Shown piece by piece: positions 7,069 through 12,969 of a stretch of DNA of 23,784 bases. The notes under the pieces are model-generated. The model saw only the letters and a program-made list of their open reading frames with translations, had not been told where the DNA came from and searched no databases. The stretch is from Enterococcus_E cecorum_B. GTDB lineage: Bacteria; Bacillota; Bacilli; Lactobacillales; Enterococcaceae. The first letter of the stretch is position 1. The number at the start of each line of letters is the position of its first letter. Position numbers and translations under genes: made by a program. The stretch is from the NCBI GenBank assembly GCA_946499615.1, contig CAMMST010000036.1, positions 1 to 23,784 on the forward strand, read 5' to 3'.

Positions 7069-7103
7069 CAAAAAATTGGTAGCGTGAATACTACTACCAA
7101 TTT
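7069..7103 (-). terminator. Terminator of the first NUDIX gene
   Basis: AAATTGGTAG (7103-7094) pairs perfectly with CTACCAATTT (7082-7073) on the minus strand, followed by a run of T. It starts 10 bases past the NUDIX stop. Confidence 0.85.
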
Positions 7104-7112
7104 ACAAACACT

Positions 7113-7580
7113 TTAATATATTTCCCAGTCTGGATATCGCTTGGCTTGAAAATCTTCTGACGTTGCCAATACTTTCAAGATTAGCGGGGAAGCATTTTGT
7201 TCATTTAGTTCATTCAGCTCTACCCATTCTTCGCCTAAAGAATCGTTAGCCTCATTACCGTTAAGATATTTTTCTATTGCTTGATGATTGGCTTTTTCTA
7301 ACTCAACTTTATATAGGCCAAAAATATGATGGTTGAATTCATCCTCGTTGATTTTTACAAATGAGTCATAGAGCGCACTGTCGTAAATTTGACTCACTTG
7401 ATAACTGGTTTCCTCGCTCATTTCCCGATAAAGTGTATCTAACAAACTTTCCCCATTTTTACGACTGCCACCAGGTAAATCATAGCGCCCATTATACGGA
7501 CCTCCATGTTTTTTTACGCATAGCAATTTGTTATTACGAATACAAACACCGTACACGCCAAAATGTTCTGAAATCTTCAT
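7113..7580 (-). CDS. NUDIX hydrolase between rplI and dnaB
   Basis: This 155-residue cytoplasmic protein has one NUDIX fold, a family that hydrolyses nucleoside diphosphates linked to another group. The NUDIX box starts near residue 38: G, five residues, E, seven residues, then REMSEETS. It matches GX5EX7REUXEEXGU except that the final glycine is serine. The metal-binding Glu residues are kept, so it may still be active. The substrate cannot be inferred. The ATG at 7580 follows AAGGAG by 7 bases. It is flanked by terminators on both sides and is not part of the usual rplI-dnaB block, so it looks like an accessory insertion. No clear promoter is seen; read-through from rplI is possible. Confidence 0.85.
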   Translation of the reverse strand: MKISEHFGVYGVCIRNNKLLCVKKHGGPYNGRYDLPGGSRKNGESLLDTLYREMSEETSYQVSQIYDSALYDSFVKINEDEFNHHIFGLYKVELEKANHQAIEKYLNGNEANDSLGEEWVELNELNEQNASPLILKVLATSEDFQAKRYPDWEIY

Positions 7581-7597
7581 CTAACTCTCCTTAAACA

Positions 7598-7628
7598 TAA
7601 AAAGAGCGCCCATATACAATCGACGCTC
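7598..7628 (-). terminator. rplI terminator
   Basis: GAGCGTC (7628-7622) pairs with GGCGCTC (7610-7604), one G-T pair, followed by TTTTTATG on the minus strand. The stem is short but GC-rich and sits 23 bases past the rplI stop, upstream of the NUDIX gene. It may be leaky. Confidence 0.65.
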
Positions 7629-7651
7629 CAATTTTTTCATCGTATGCTGGA

Positions 7652-8104
7652 TTATTCTTCCACAACATGTACGCGGATTTTCGCTGACACATCATGATGT
7701 AATTTTACTTCCACATTGGTAAAACCTAATGCACGGATTGGTTGCTTCAAATCGATTTTACGTTTGTCAATTTTGATTTTGTATTGATCAAAGAATGCAT
7801 CCGTGATTTGTTTAGAAGGAATAGATCCAAATAAACGGCCATCGCTTCCGGCTTTAGCTTTGATTACGACCACTGTTTCTTCTTTTTCGATAAAAGCTTT
7901 TAATTCTTTTGCTTTAGCCAATTCTTCTGCTTCGTGTTTGGCTTGAGCTTTTTGTTTGCCTTTTAATTCCGCCATGTTTTCTTTATTGGCTTCTTTGGCT
8001 AATTTGTTCTTAATTAGATAGTTTTGGGCATATCCGGTTGGGACTTCTTTCACATCGCCCTTTTTACCTTTACCCTTCACATCTTCTAGAAAAATAACTT
8101 TCAT
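7652..8104 (-). CDS. rplI: 50S ribosomal protein L9
   Basis: This 150-residue protein binds 23S rRNA at the base of the L1 stalk. The N-terminal domain has MKVIFLEDVKGKGKKGDVKEV and the family signature up to GYAQNYLI; a long Lys/Ala/Glu helix (about 40-75) leads to the C-terminal domain with GRLFGSIPSKQI. The ATG at 8104 follows GGAAGTG by 6 bases. An in-frame GTG three codons upstream is part of that Shine-Dalgarno stretch. It lies 12 bases after the GdpP-family stop, so the two genes are cotranscribed, as in most Firmicutes. Confidence 0.97.
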   Translation of the reverse strand: MKVIFLEDVKGKGKKGDVKEVPTGYAQNYLIKNKLAKEANKENMAELKGKQKAQAKHEAEELAKAKELKAFIEKEETVVVIKAKAGSDGRLFGSIPSKQITDAFFDQYKIKIDKRKIDLKQPIRALGFTNVEVKLHHDVSAKIRVHVVEE

Positions 8105-8116
8105 CTGTTTCACTTC

Positions 8117-9568
8117 CTACTCTATTTCAATTTGCTTAAATTCATTTAAAAGCATTTCTTCAACTTTTTCAAGCGATTCGCCCAAAATTTTCGTCGCAGC
8201 ATTGGTAAAATGACCACCGCCACCCAATGCTTCCATAATTTTTTGGACATTAACCTTGCCACTACTGCGTGCTGATATCCCAATAACTTCCTCATCTTGG
8301 CGGGTAATCACAAAAGCGGCCTCGACACCAATCATCGAAATTAAGGTATCCGCAGCCTTAGCCGTTGTCACCTTACCATAGATTTTGTTTTCTTTGCCCA
8401 TCGCATACACAATGCCTGGTGCGATATTTTGACAAGTACTGATTAACTCGCTCATTTCTAAATACGAATCCAAATCCGAACTCAATAGATATTGGACTTT
8501 GCTTTCATCGGCACCTTGTGATTTTAAGAAACTGGCAATATCAAAAGTCCTTGCTGAAGAACGAAACGTAAAATTCTTCGTATCGACATACATTCCCGCC
8601 AACATCATCGTTGCGACAAACTTCGAAATCCGTGTTTCACTATTTAACTGATACTCTAGCAATTCAGAAACCAACTCACTAGCAGAAGATGCAGAGGCTT
8701 CAATGTAATTTAATAATGGCTTGGCTGGATATTCTTCGCCCCGACGATGATGGTCAATCACGACAATTTTCTCAAAGGCATCATAAACTTTTTGCGAAAT
8801 CGACATAGACGGACGATGATAATCCACCATCACTAATAAACTTTTGTTATCTAATAGCTTTAGTGCTTCTTCGCTGGTAATTAATTGACTGGAAAGTTCG
8901 GGATATTGTTCAATTTCTCTCAGTCCTCGCTGCAATTCTGGTGTGACTTCTTCAGGATTAATGATGACCCAACATTTTTTATGGATTAATTTGGCAAAGC
9001 AAGCAATCCCAAAGCTCGCTCCCAAGGCATCCATATCTGGGAAACGATGACCCATGACAAAGATTTTATCGTTTTCTAAAAGGACTCGTTTTAGCGCAGT
9101 ACTCATGGCTTTCGAACGGACTCTTGTTCTTTTAATCGTCGCATCACTATCGCCACCGAAAAATTGTGGACGACTCATTGGATCAGCATCCTTCACGACA
9201 ACTTGATCGCCACCACGAATTAAGGCCAAATCAAGATTATCTTGTGCCACTTCACCAATTTCTTTCAGCGAGGCCTGACCATAAGCAATCCCCATACTCA
9301 TCGTCAATAACAATTCACGTTCTCTAGCTTTATTTTTAAAAGTGGCTAAAAGGTCAAATTTTTGCGTCTTCATCTGCTCAATATCTGCTTCACGCGCAAT
9401 AAATAAATGACGCTCAGCATTGATTCGGCGATAATAGACTTCATGCTCACTCGCCCAATCGGAAATCACCGAAGTAATCAAAGTATTGAGATACGAGCTT
9501 TCCTTATCATCTAGCTTATCAATCACATCGTCATAATTATCGATAGAAATTATTCCTATTGCAGTCAT
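8117..9568 (-). CDS. gdpP: GdpP-family c-di-AMP phosphodiesterase lacking its N-terminal membrane and PAS part
   Basis: Full-length GdpP (YybT, about 658 residues) is a membrane-bound enzyme that cleaves c-di-AMP. It has two TM helices, a PAS domain, a degenerate GGDEF domain and DHH/DHHA1 catalytic domains. Here the frame has 483 residues and begins at the GGDEF domain (IISIDNYDDVIDKL), so about 175 residues are absent. What remains looks functional: RGGDQ (about 117), GHRFPDMDALG (about 172), MVDYHRPS, VVIDHHRR (about 270), MYVDTKNFTFRSS and GGGGHFTNAA (about 448). The ATG at 9568 follows GAGGG by 7 bases, and an in-frame TGA lies just upstream, so this is not a mis-called start. No TM or PAS sequence is seen in the other frames upstream. 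The result would be a soluble enzyme without the sensor, or a non-functional remnant. It is coupled to rplI. Confidence 0.9.
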   Translation of the reverse strand: MTAIGIISIDNYDDVIDKLDDKESSYLNTLITSVISDWASEHEVYYRRINAERHLFIAREADIEQMKTQKFDLLATFKNKARERELLLTMSMGIAYGQASLKEIGEVAQDNLDLALIRGGDQVVVKDADPMSRPQFFGGDSDATIKRTRVRSKAMSTALKRVLLENDKIFVMGHRFPDMDALGASFGIACFAKLIHKKCWVIINPEEVTPELQRGLREIEQYPELSSQLITSEEALKLLDNKSLLVMVDYHRPSMSISQKVYDAFEKIVVIDHHRRGEEYPAKPLLNYIEASASSASELVSELLEYQLNSETRISKFVATMMLAGMYVDTKNFTFRSSARTFDIASFLKSQGADESKVQYLLSSDLDSYLEMSELISTCQNIAPGIVYAMGKENKIYGKVTTAKAADTLISMIGVEAAFVITRQDEEVIGISARSSGKVNVQKIMEALGGGGHFTNAATKILGESLEKVEEMLLNEFKQIEIE

Positions 9569-9582
9569 TTTTCACCCTCACT

Positions 9583-9614
9583 CGTACTTAGTGACATTCT
9601 TGCTGCCAAGTACG
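9583..9614. repeat. Short inverted repeat in the leader of the truncated gdpP gene
   Basis: CGTACTT (9583-9589) and AAGTACG (9608-9614) form a perfect 7-bp inverted repeat separated by 18 bases, located between the likely -10 box and the Shine-Dalgarno. It could form a leader hairpin or be a scar at the deletion edge. Confidence 0.4.
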
Positions 9615-9646
9615 TTTCACTCTTCTTTCCTAGTCCTAATGCTATT

Positions 9647-9652
9647 ATTTTA
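9647..9652 (-). promoter_or_regulatory. Possible -10 box for the truncated gdpP gene
   Basis: TGG-TAAAAT on the minus strand, about 80 bases before the ATG. The -35 region (GTGCAA at 17 bases) is weak, so the promoter strength is uncertain. Confidence 0.3.
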
Positions 9653-9776
9653 CCACACTGCGTCAAATTTTGCACAAAAGATCGATTAATTAGGTTGTTT
9701 TGTTATTTTTGGTTTGTGATTTTATTATTTTCACGTTAAACAAAGGGCCCCCGAAAAGCGAAGGTCTGATGATTAA

Positions 9777-9950
9777 CTAGCTTATTTCACTTAATATTTC
9801 TACAAATGATTCTGCTCGTCCAACTAGACTTTCTTCATCTAATTGCATTGCACTGGTAATGACAAATGGAGCCAGGAACTTCAAGCCAGTGTGATACGAA
9901 ATGGTTTCTATCGGCTTTAATACTTCATCGACTGTAATATGCCTAGCAAA
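9777..9950 (-). pseudogene. C-terminal remnant of a flavodoxin-fold NAD(P)H oxidoreductase
   Basis: A leftward frame without a start codon ends at TAG (9779-9777). It reads VDEVLKPIETISYHTGLKF, then LAPFVITSAM, and closes with a helix ending in EILSEIS. This is the pattern of the C-terminal end of YwrO/KefF-type NAD(P)H oxidoreductases (Pro-containing helix, Tyr-x-Gly-x-x-x-x-x-Pro-Phe). The flavin-binding N-terminal part is absent. It abuts the stop of the second NUDIX gene. The family call comes from pattern only. Confidence 0.5.
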
Positions 9951-9952
9951 GA

Positions 9953-10381
9953 TTAATTTCCCCTTTCCATTATTTCTCCCAATATCTCATACAAATAGGG
10001 CACAATTTTTTCACCCGGCAAATCTGCTAAACTCGTCACCCAGCGATAATCCGTATGTTCTTGCGGGTCTAAAGTAATCGCTAAATCTTCGTTGTTTTCC
10101 GATAATTGTCCACGATACACCAGGCGCGTAAAAACCTTGTCCTTATCTACATTGCTATCTTCATGAATAACTTTGTCAATCACAATCCTTAAGCCGACCT
10201 CTTCTTGACATTCACGAATCGCCGCCTGTCTAGGAAGCTCGCCATCTTCCACCGTCCCACCAGGAATGTCCCAATAAGACGGATAAAAATTTTTCTTACC
10301 ACGCTTGATTTCGCTACGTTTGATCAACAAATACTTCTCGTTCTTTTCAATTAAACTATGCGCAATTAGCCGATTTTCCAT
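9953..10381 (-). CDS. NUDIX hydrolase between rpsR and gdpP
   Basis: This 142-residue single-domain NUDIX protein carries a complete box: G, TVEDG, E, LPRQAAI, RECQEEVGL, which fits GX5EX7REUXEEXGU. The preceding YWDIPGG and the N-terminal YLLIKRS are typical of MutT-like or (d)NTP-pyrophosphohydrolase relatives; the substrate is not shown by the sequence. I start it at the ATG at 10381, because GAGGG lies 6 bases ahead, whereas the ATG at 10387 directly abuts that site. It is unrelated in detail to the NUDIX gene at 7113. It separates rpsR from gdpP, which are normally neighbours, and sits next to the oxidoreductase remnant, so it marks a remodelled segment. Confidence 0.88.
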   Translation of the reverse strand: MENRLIAHSLIEKNEKYLLIKRSEIKRGKKNFYPSYWDIPGGTVEDGELPRQAAIRECQEEVGLRIVIDKVIHEDSNVDKDKVFTRLVYRGQLSENNEDLAITLDPQEHTDYRWVTSLADLPGEKIVPYLYEILGEIMERGN

Positions 10382-10416
10382 GTGCATCCCTCGTTTCATT
10401 TTTTTCAGTAAGAACG

Positions 10417-10422
10417 ATTATA
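10417..10422 (-). promoter_or_regulatory. Probable extended -10 promoter of the second NUDIX gene
   Basis: TGC-TATAAT on the minus strand, 36 bases before the start codon. The -35 region is weak, but the -10 is consensus and extended. Confidence 0.5.
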
Positions 10423-10513
10423 GCATGATTTTAAGTAAAATGGAGAAACCATCCAAAAAATATAGATGAATTTCTCACATAAGGATTAAATGAGCCAAAA
10501 ACTACCTCAAAAG

Positions 10514-10559
10514 CGAAAAAAAAACACCTCAGAGCCATTCGAAGTGGTTCTGAGGTGTT
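10514..10559 (-). terminator. Terminator of the rpsF-ssb-rpsR operon
   Basis: A 15-bp stem (AACACCTCAGAACCA at 10559-10545 with TGGCTCTGAGGTGTT at 10537-10523, one G-T pair) and a 7-base loop, followed by T at 10522-10516. This is the strongest terminator in the host part. It begins 11 bases past the rpsR stop. Confidence 0.95.
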
Positions 10560-10569
10560 GGTATTTATA

Positions 10570-10806
10570 TTAGTCTTCGTTAACGAATGGAAGTAATCCC
10601 ATGATACGTGCGCGTTTGATAGCAACTGTTAATTTACGTTGGTTTTTAGCACCAGTACCAGTTACGCGACGAGGTAAGATTTTTCCACGTTCTGAGATAA
10701 ATCTCTTTAATAATTCAACATCTTTATAATCAACATGTTCAATGTGATTTGCTGCAAGATAGTCTACTTTACGACGTTTACGACCGCCTCTACGTTGTTG
10801 TGCCAT
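10570..10806 (-). CDS. rpsR: 30S ribosomal protein S18
   Basis: This 78-residue basic protein pairs with S6 in the central domain of the small subunit. It opens MAQQRRGGRKRRKVDY and contains the S18 signature DYKDVELLKRFISERGKILPRR (split: about residues 26-47), then TGTGAKNQRKLTVAIKRAR. It follows ssb by 29 bases and has AAGGAGG ahead of its ATG. It is the last gene of the rpsF-ssb-rpsR operon, closed by a strong terminator. Confidence 0.98.
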   Translation of the reverse strand: MAQQRRGGRKRRKVDYLAANHIEHVDYKDVELLKRFISERGKILPRRVTGTGAKNQRKLTVAIKRARIMGLLPFVNED

Positions 10807-10835
10807 TCTATTTCCCTCCTTATTACAAAAATTAA

Positions 10836-11354
10836 TTAGAATGGTAAATCATCATCTGAAATGTCAATGCTTGATCCGCCAAGTGGTGTGTTACTTGCAT
10901 CACGGTCAAAGCCAGGCATTCCACTAAATGGTTGAGATGAAGCTGGCTGATCAAAGCTATTGTTATTATTGTTAAATGGTTGTGAGACATTATTATCAAA
11001 GTTTCCGGCAGCTTGACGACGTTGATCGTTGACTGCTTTAGACTCTAATAATTGGAAATTATCGGCAACCACTTCAGTTACGTATACACGTTGACCTTGT
11101 TGGTTTTCATAATTTCTCGTTTGAATACGTCCGGTCAAACCAATTAATGTCCCTTTTCTAGCGTAATTTGCTAAGGTTTCAGCTGGTTTACGCCAAATGA
11201 CACAATTGATAAAGTCCGTTTCTCTTTCTCCATTTTGGCTGGTAAAATTACGGTTCACAGCTAAACTAAAAGTAGCCACCGCAACGCCAGAAGAAGTGTA
11301 ACGTAAATCAGGGTCTCTTGTTAATCTACCTACTAATACAACATTATTAATCAA
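10836..11354 (-). CDS. ssb: Single-stranded DNA-binding protein
   Basis: This 172-residue protein has an N-terminal OB fold (about 1-105: NNVVLVGRLTRDPDLRYTSS, INCVIWRKPAETLANYARKG, GRIQTRNYENQQGQRVYVTE), a flexible Asn/Gln/Ser-rich linker, and the C-terminal tip SDDDLPF that recruits replication and repair proteins. The start codon is TTG (11354-11352): no in-frame ATG lies near the conserved INNVVLVG, and GGGAG is about 10 bases upstream. It is cotranscribed with rpsF and rpsR; S6 and S18 flank it as in other Firmicutes. A parS site lies in the gap to rpsF. Confidence 0.97.
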   Translation of the reverse strand: MINNVVLVGRLTRDPDLRYTSSGVAVATFSLAVNRNFTSQNGERETDFINCVIWRKPAETLANYARKGTLIGLTGRIQTRNYENQQGQRVYVTEVVADNFQLLESKAVNDQRRQAAGNFDNNVSQPFNNNNNSFDQPASSQPFSGMPGFDRDASNTPLGGSSIDISDDDLPF

Positions 11355-11377
11355 GGCTATTCATCTCCCATCGTTTT

Positions 11378-11393
11378 TGTTTCACGTGAAACA
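11378..11393. promoter_or_regulatory. parS (ParB/Spo0J binding site) between rpsF and ssb
   Basis: TGTTTCACGTGAAACA is a perfect 16-bp palindrome and a full match to the Firmicutes parS consensus TGTTNCACGTGAAACA. It occupies most of the 42-base gap between rpsF and ssb. Such sites cluster around oriC and load ParB for chromosome segregation. Confidence 0.9.
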
Positions 11394-11396
11394 TTC

Positions 11397-11696
11397 TTAA
11401 GCTTCTTCTTTAACAATCATGTGACGAATGATGTCTTCATTGATTTTAGCAAGACGATCAAATTCGCTAACAGCGCTAGCGCTTGATGGAGAAGATACTT
11501 TAACGATGTGATAGATACCTTCGCGGAATCCATTCATTTCATAAGCGAAACGGCGTTTTTCCCAATCTTTAGATTCAAGAACTTCAGCTCCGTTATCTTT
11601 TAAGATTGCATCGAAACGTTCGATTAAAGCAGATTTTGCTTCTTCATCAATGTTTGGACGAATAATGTAAAGAATTTCATATTTCGTATTTTCCAT
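11397..11696 (-). CDS. rpsF: 30S ribosomal protein S6
   Basis: This 99-residue protein of the small-subunit platform forms a heterodimer with S18. Family blocks are TKYEILYIIRPNIDEEAK, LESKDWEKRRFAYEMNGFREGIY (about 54-76, over two segments) and an acidic C-terminus. I start it at the ATG at 11696 because GGGAGGTG lies 9 bases ahead; an in-frame ATG at 11738 would put the ribosome binding site inside the coding frame. It is the first gene of the rpsF-ssb-rpsR operon, with a consensus-like promoter about 85 bases upstream. The left end of the Tn916-like element lies about 180 bases upstream, leaving this promoter intact. Confidence 0.97.
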   Translation of the reverse strand: MENTKYEILYIIRPNIDEEAKSALIERFDAILKDNGAEVLESKDWEKRRFAYEMNGFREGIYHIVKVSSPSSASAVSEFDRLAKINEDIIRHMIVKEEA

Positions 11697-11724
11697 TGAT
11701 ATGTTCACCTCCCTATGGACTTTG

Positions 11725-11747
11725 GCCCTTGTATTCACATCAAGAGC
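11725..11747 (-). promoter_or_regulatory. Hairpin in the rpsF leader
   Basis: GCTCTTG (11747-11741) pairs with CAAGGGC (11731-11725) across a 9-base loop in the rpsF 5' leader, close upstream of the ribosome binding site. Many Firmicutes have an S6:S18-binding leader at this place. I could not recognise the conserved loop of that motif, so an autoregulatory role is inference. Confidence 0.4.
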
Positions 11748-11780
11748 AGAGAGAGCAGACTTAACTACTCACAATGATTT

Positions 11781-11809
11781 ATTATACACAGATTTTCAAA
11801 GAATTGCAA
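11781..11809 (-). promoter_or_regulatory. rpsF-ssb-rpsR operon promoter
   Basis: TTGCAA (11809-11804), a 17-base spacer and TATAAT (11786-11781), with TGTG just before the -10. The predicted start is near 11774. The transposon end is about 70 bases upstream of the -35. Confidence 0.85.
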
Positions 11810-11895
11810 AGGTTTTTCACGCATTTTTTATAAATTACCTTGCTACTTAATAAATACGCGAAAAAGGGAGAAAAGCTTTTTTTATGTTAAAAATA

Positions 11896-11924
11896 GCATA
11901 AAAATCTAGTTATCCGCATAAAAA
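11896..11924 (+). repeat. GCATAAAAA direct repeats at the transposon left end
   Basis: GCATAAAAA occurs at 11896-11904 and again at 11916-11924. With TTTTATG at about 11880-11886 the first copy also forms an inverted repeat. These are probably the core-side integrase (DR1-like) binding sequences of the left terminus; that assignment is inference. Confidence 0.5.
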
Positions 11925-11961
11925 CTGGACTTATCACACTTTATCAAGGTCAAAACCACTC

Positions 11962-11983
11962 AATTTACTACTAATTTACTACT
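11962..11983 (-). repeat. Tandem DR2 sites for the Int arm-binding domain
   Basis: AATTTACTACT is repeated directly at 11962-11972 and 11973-11983 with no gap. Its complement AGTAGTAAATT is the sequence I know as the DNA target of the Tn916 Int N-terminal domain. The pair lies about 80-100 bp inside the element. Confidence 0.85.
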
Positions 11984-12067
11984 TATGAATGAGCTTTGAT
12001 ACGACGATTTATCCTTGAAAAGTGAAGATATAAAGATACTTCCAATAAAATTTGAATATTTAATAGG

Positions 12068-12101
12068 TAGACACTTCAAAAAATGAGGTGTCTATTTTTT
12101 T
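12068..12101 (+). terminator. Intrinsic terminator at the left end of the transposon, before the transfer genes
   Basis: TAGACACTTCA (12068-12078) pairs with TGAGGTGTCTA (12084-12094), one G-T pair and a 5-base loop, followed by TTTTTTT. It sits upstream of all the transfer genes, so it should stop transcription entering from the chromosome or, in the circular form, from the int end. Confidence 0.85.
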
Positions 12102-12127
12102 ACCCGATTTTGAAAGGAAGTGAACTT

Positions 12128-12202
12128 ATGAAAACAAAAAATCAAGAATCAAAAGGTCGTTCCCCACTCTTTAAGACCATCAAACATTCATTCAGCCAAT
12201 AA
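12128..12202 (+). CDS. 24-residue basic peptide at the head of the transfer operon
   Basis: An ATG at 12128, 7 bases after AAGGAAG, opens 24 codons to TAA. The product begins MKTKNQESKGRSPLFK and ends KHSFSQ; it is basic (about one Lys/Arg in four). It lies 22 bases before orf23 and directly after the terminator. It may correspond to the small orf24 of the family, but I am not certain of that name. No function is known to me. Its good ribosome binding site suggests translation, perhaps as a leader peptide. Confidence 0.5.
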   Translation: MKTKNQESKGRSPLFKTIKHSFSQ

Positions 12203-12224
12203 AAAAGAAAGGATAGGTAAAAAT

Positions 12225-12539
12225 ATGGAACTTAAATTTGTGATTCCCAACATGGAAAAAACATTCGGCAATTTAGAATTTGCTGGCGAGGATAAAGTCG
12301 TTCAGCGAAGAATCAACGGACGGCTAACTGTCTTATCAAGAAGCTATAATCTCTATTCTGATGTTCAAAGAGCAGATGATATTGTGGTGGTGCTTCCTGC
12401 TGAAGCTGGCGAAAAACATTTCGGCTTTGAGGAACGTGTGAAGTTAGTCAATCCACGTATTACCGCAGAGGGCTACAAAATCGGCACTCGTGGTTTTACA
12501 AATTACCTTTTACATGCTGACGACATGATAAAAGAATAA
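12225..12539 (+). CDS. orf23: DUF961 protein Orf23, HelP-like
   Basis: This 104-residue protein belongs to DUF961 (YdcP family). In ICEBs1 the relative HelP is a helicase processivity factor that helps PcrA unwind the nicked element, and the Tn916 Orf22/Orf23 homologues are considered to do the same. It begins MELKFVIPNMEKTFGNLEFAG, with the family phrase VVVLPAEAGEKHFGFEERVKL and a closing block that includes GTRGFTNYLLHADDM. No membrane segment or catalytic motif is present. It starts the row of transfer genes and lies 15 bases before orf22, with which it shares the fold. Confidence 0.92.
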   Translation: MELKFVIPNMEKTFGNLEFAGEDKVVQRRINGRLTVLSRSYNLYSDVQRADDIVVVLPAEAGEKHFGFEERVKLVNPRITAEGYKIGTRGFTNYLLHADDMIKE

Positions 12540-12554
12540 AGAAAGAGAGGAAAA

Positions 12555-12941
12555 ATGATGAGATTAGCAAATGGCATTGTATTAGATAAAGACACGACTT
12601 TTGGAGAATTGAAATTCTCTGCTCTACGTCGTGAAGTGAGAATCCAAAATGAAGACGGGTCGGTTTCAGATGAAATCAAGGAACGTACCTATGACTTAAA
12701 ATCCAAAGGACAAGGACGCATGATTCAAGTAAGTATTCCTGCCAGCGTGCCTTTGAAAGAGTTTGATTATAACGCACGGGTGGAACTTATCAATCCCATT
12801 GCGGACACCGTTGCTACTGCCACCTATCAAGGAGCAGATGTTGACTGGTATATCAAGGCAGACGATATTGTGCTGACAAAGGATTCTAGTTCATTCAAAG
12901 CTCAACCACAAGCAAAGAAAGAACCGACACAAGACAAATAG
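12555..12941 (+). CDS. orf22: DUF961 protein Orf22, HelP-like
   Basis: This 128-residue second DUF961 protein is a diverged paralogue of Orf23: both have a short N-terminal strand region, an F-G-x-L-(E/K)-F motif (FGELKFS here, FGNLEFA in Orf23), a middle block with VPLKEFDYNARVELINPI, and a YxxADDI/M ending (YIKADDIV here, LHADDM there). The HelP homology implies a role in unwinding the element before transfer and during rolling-circle replication. Two consecutive ATG codons (12555 and 12558) follow AGAGG by 4 and 7 bases; the second may be the better start. The C-terminal tail is Lys/Gln-rich. Confidence 0.92.
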   Translation: MMRLANGIVLDKDTTFGELKFSALRREVRIQNEDGSVSDEIKERTYDLKSKGQGRMIQVSIPASVPLKEFDYNARVELINPIADTVATATYQGADVDWYIKADDIVLTKDSSSFKAQPQAKKEPTQDK

Positions 12942-12969
12942 TCGCTAGGTAGAAAGGAGACTTTTTCGC

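Noticed and set aside
9720..9776. Hairpin around GGGCCC as terminator of the second NUDIX gene
   Set aside because: The stem depends on G-T pairs and the following T-run is broken, so the evidence is too weak to list.
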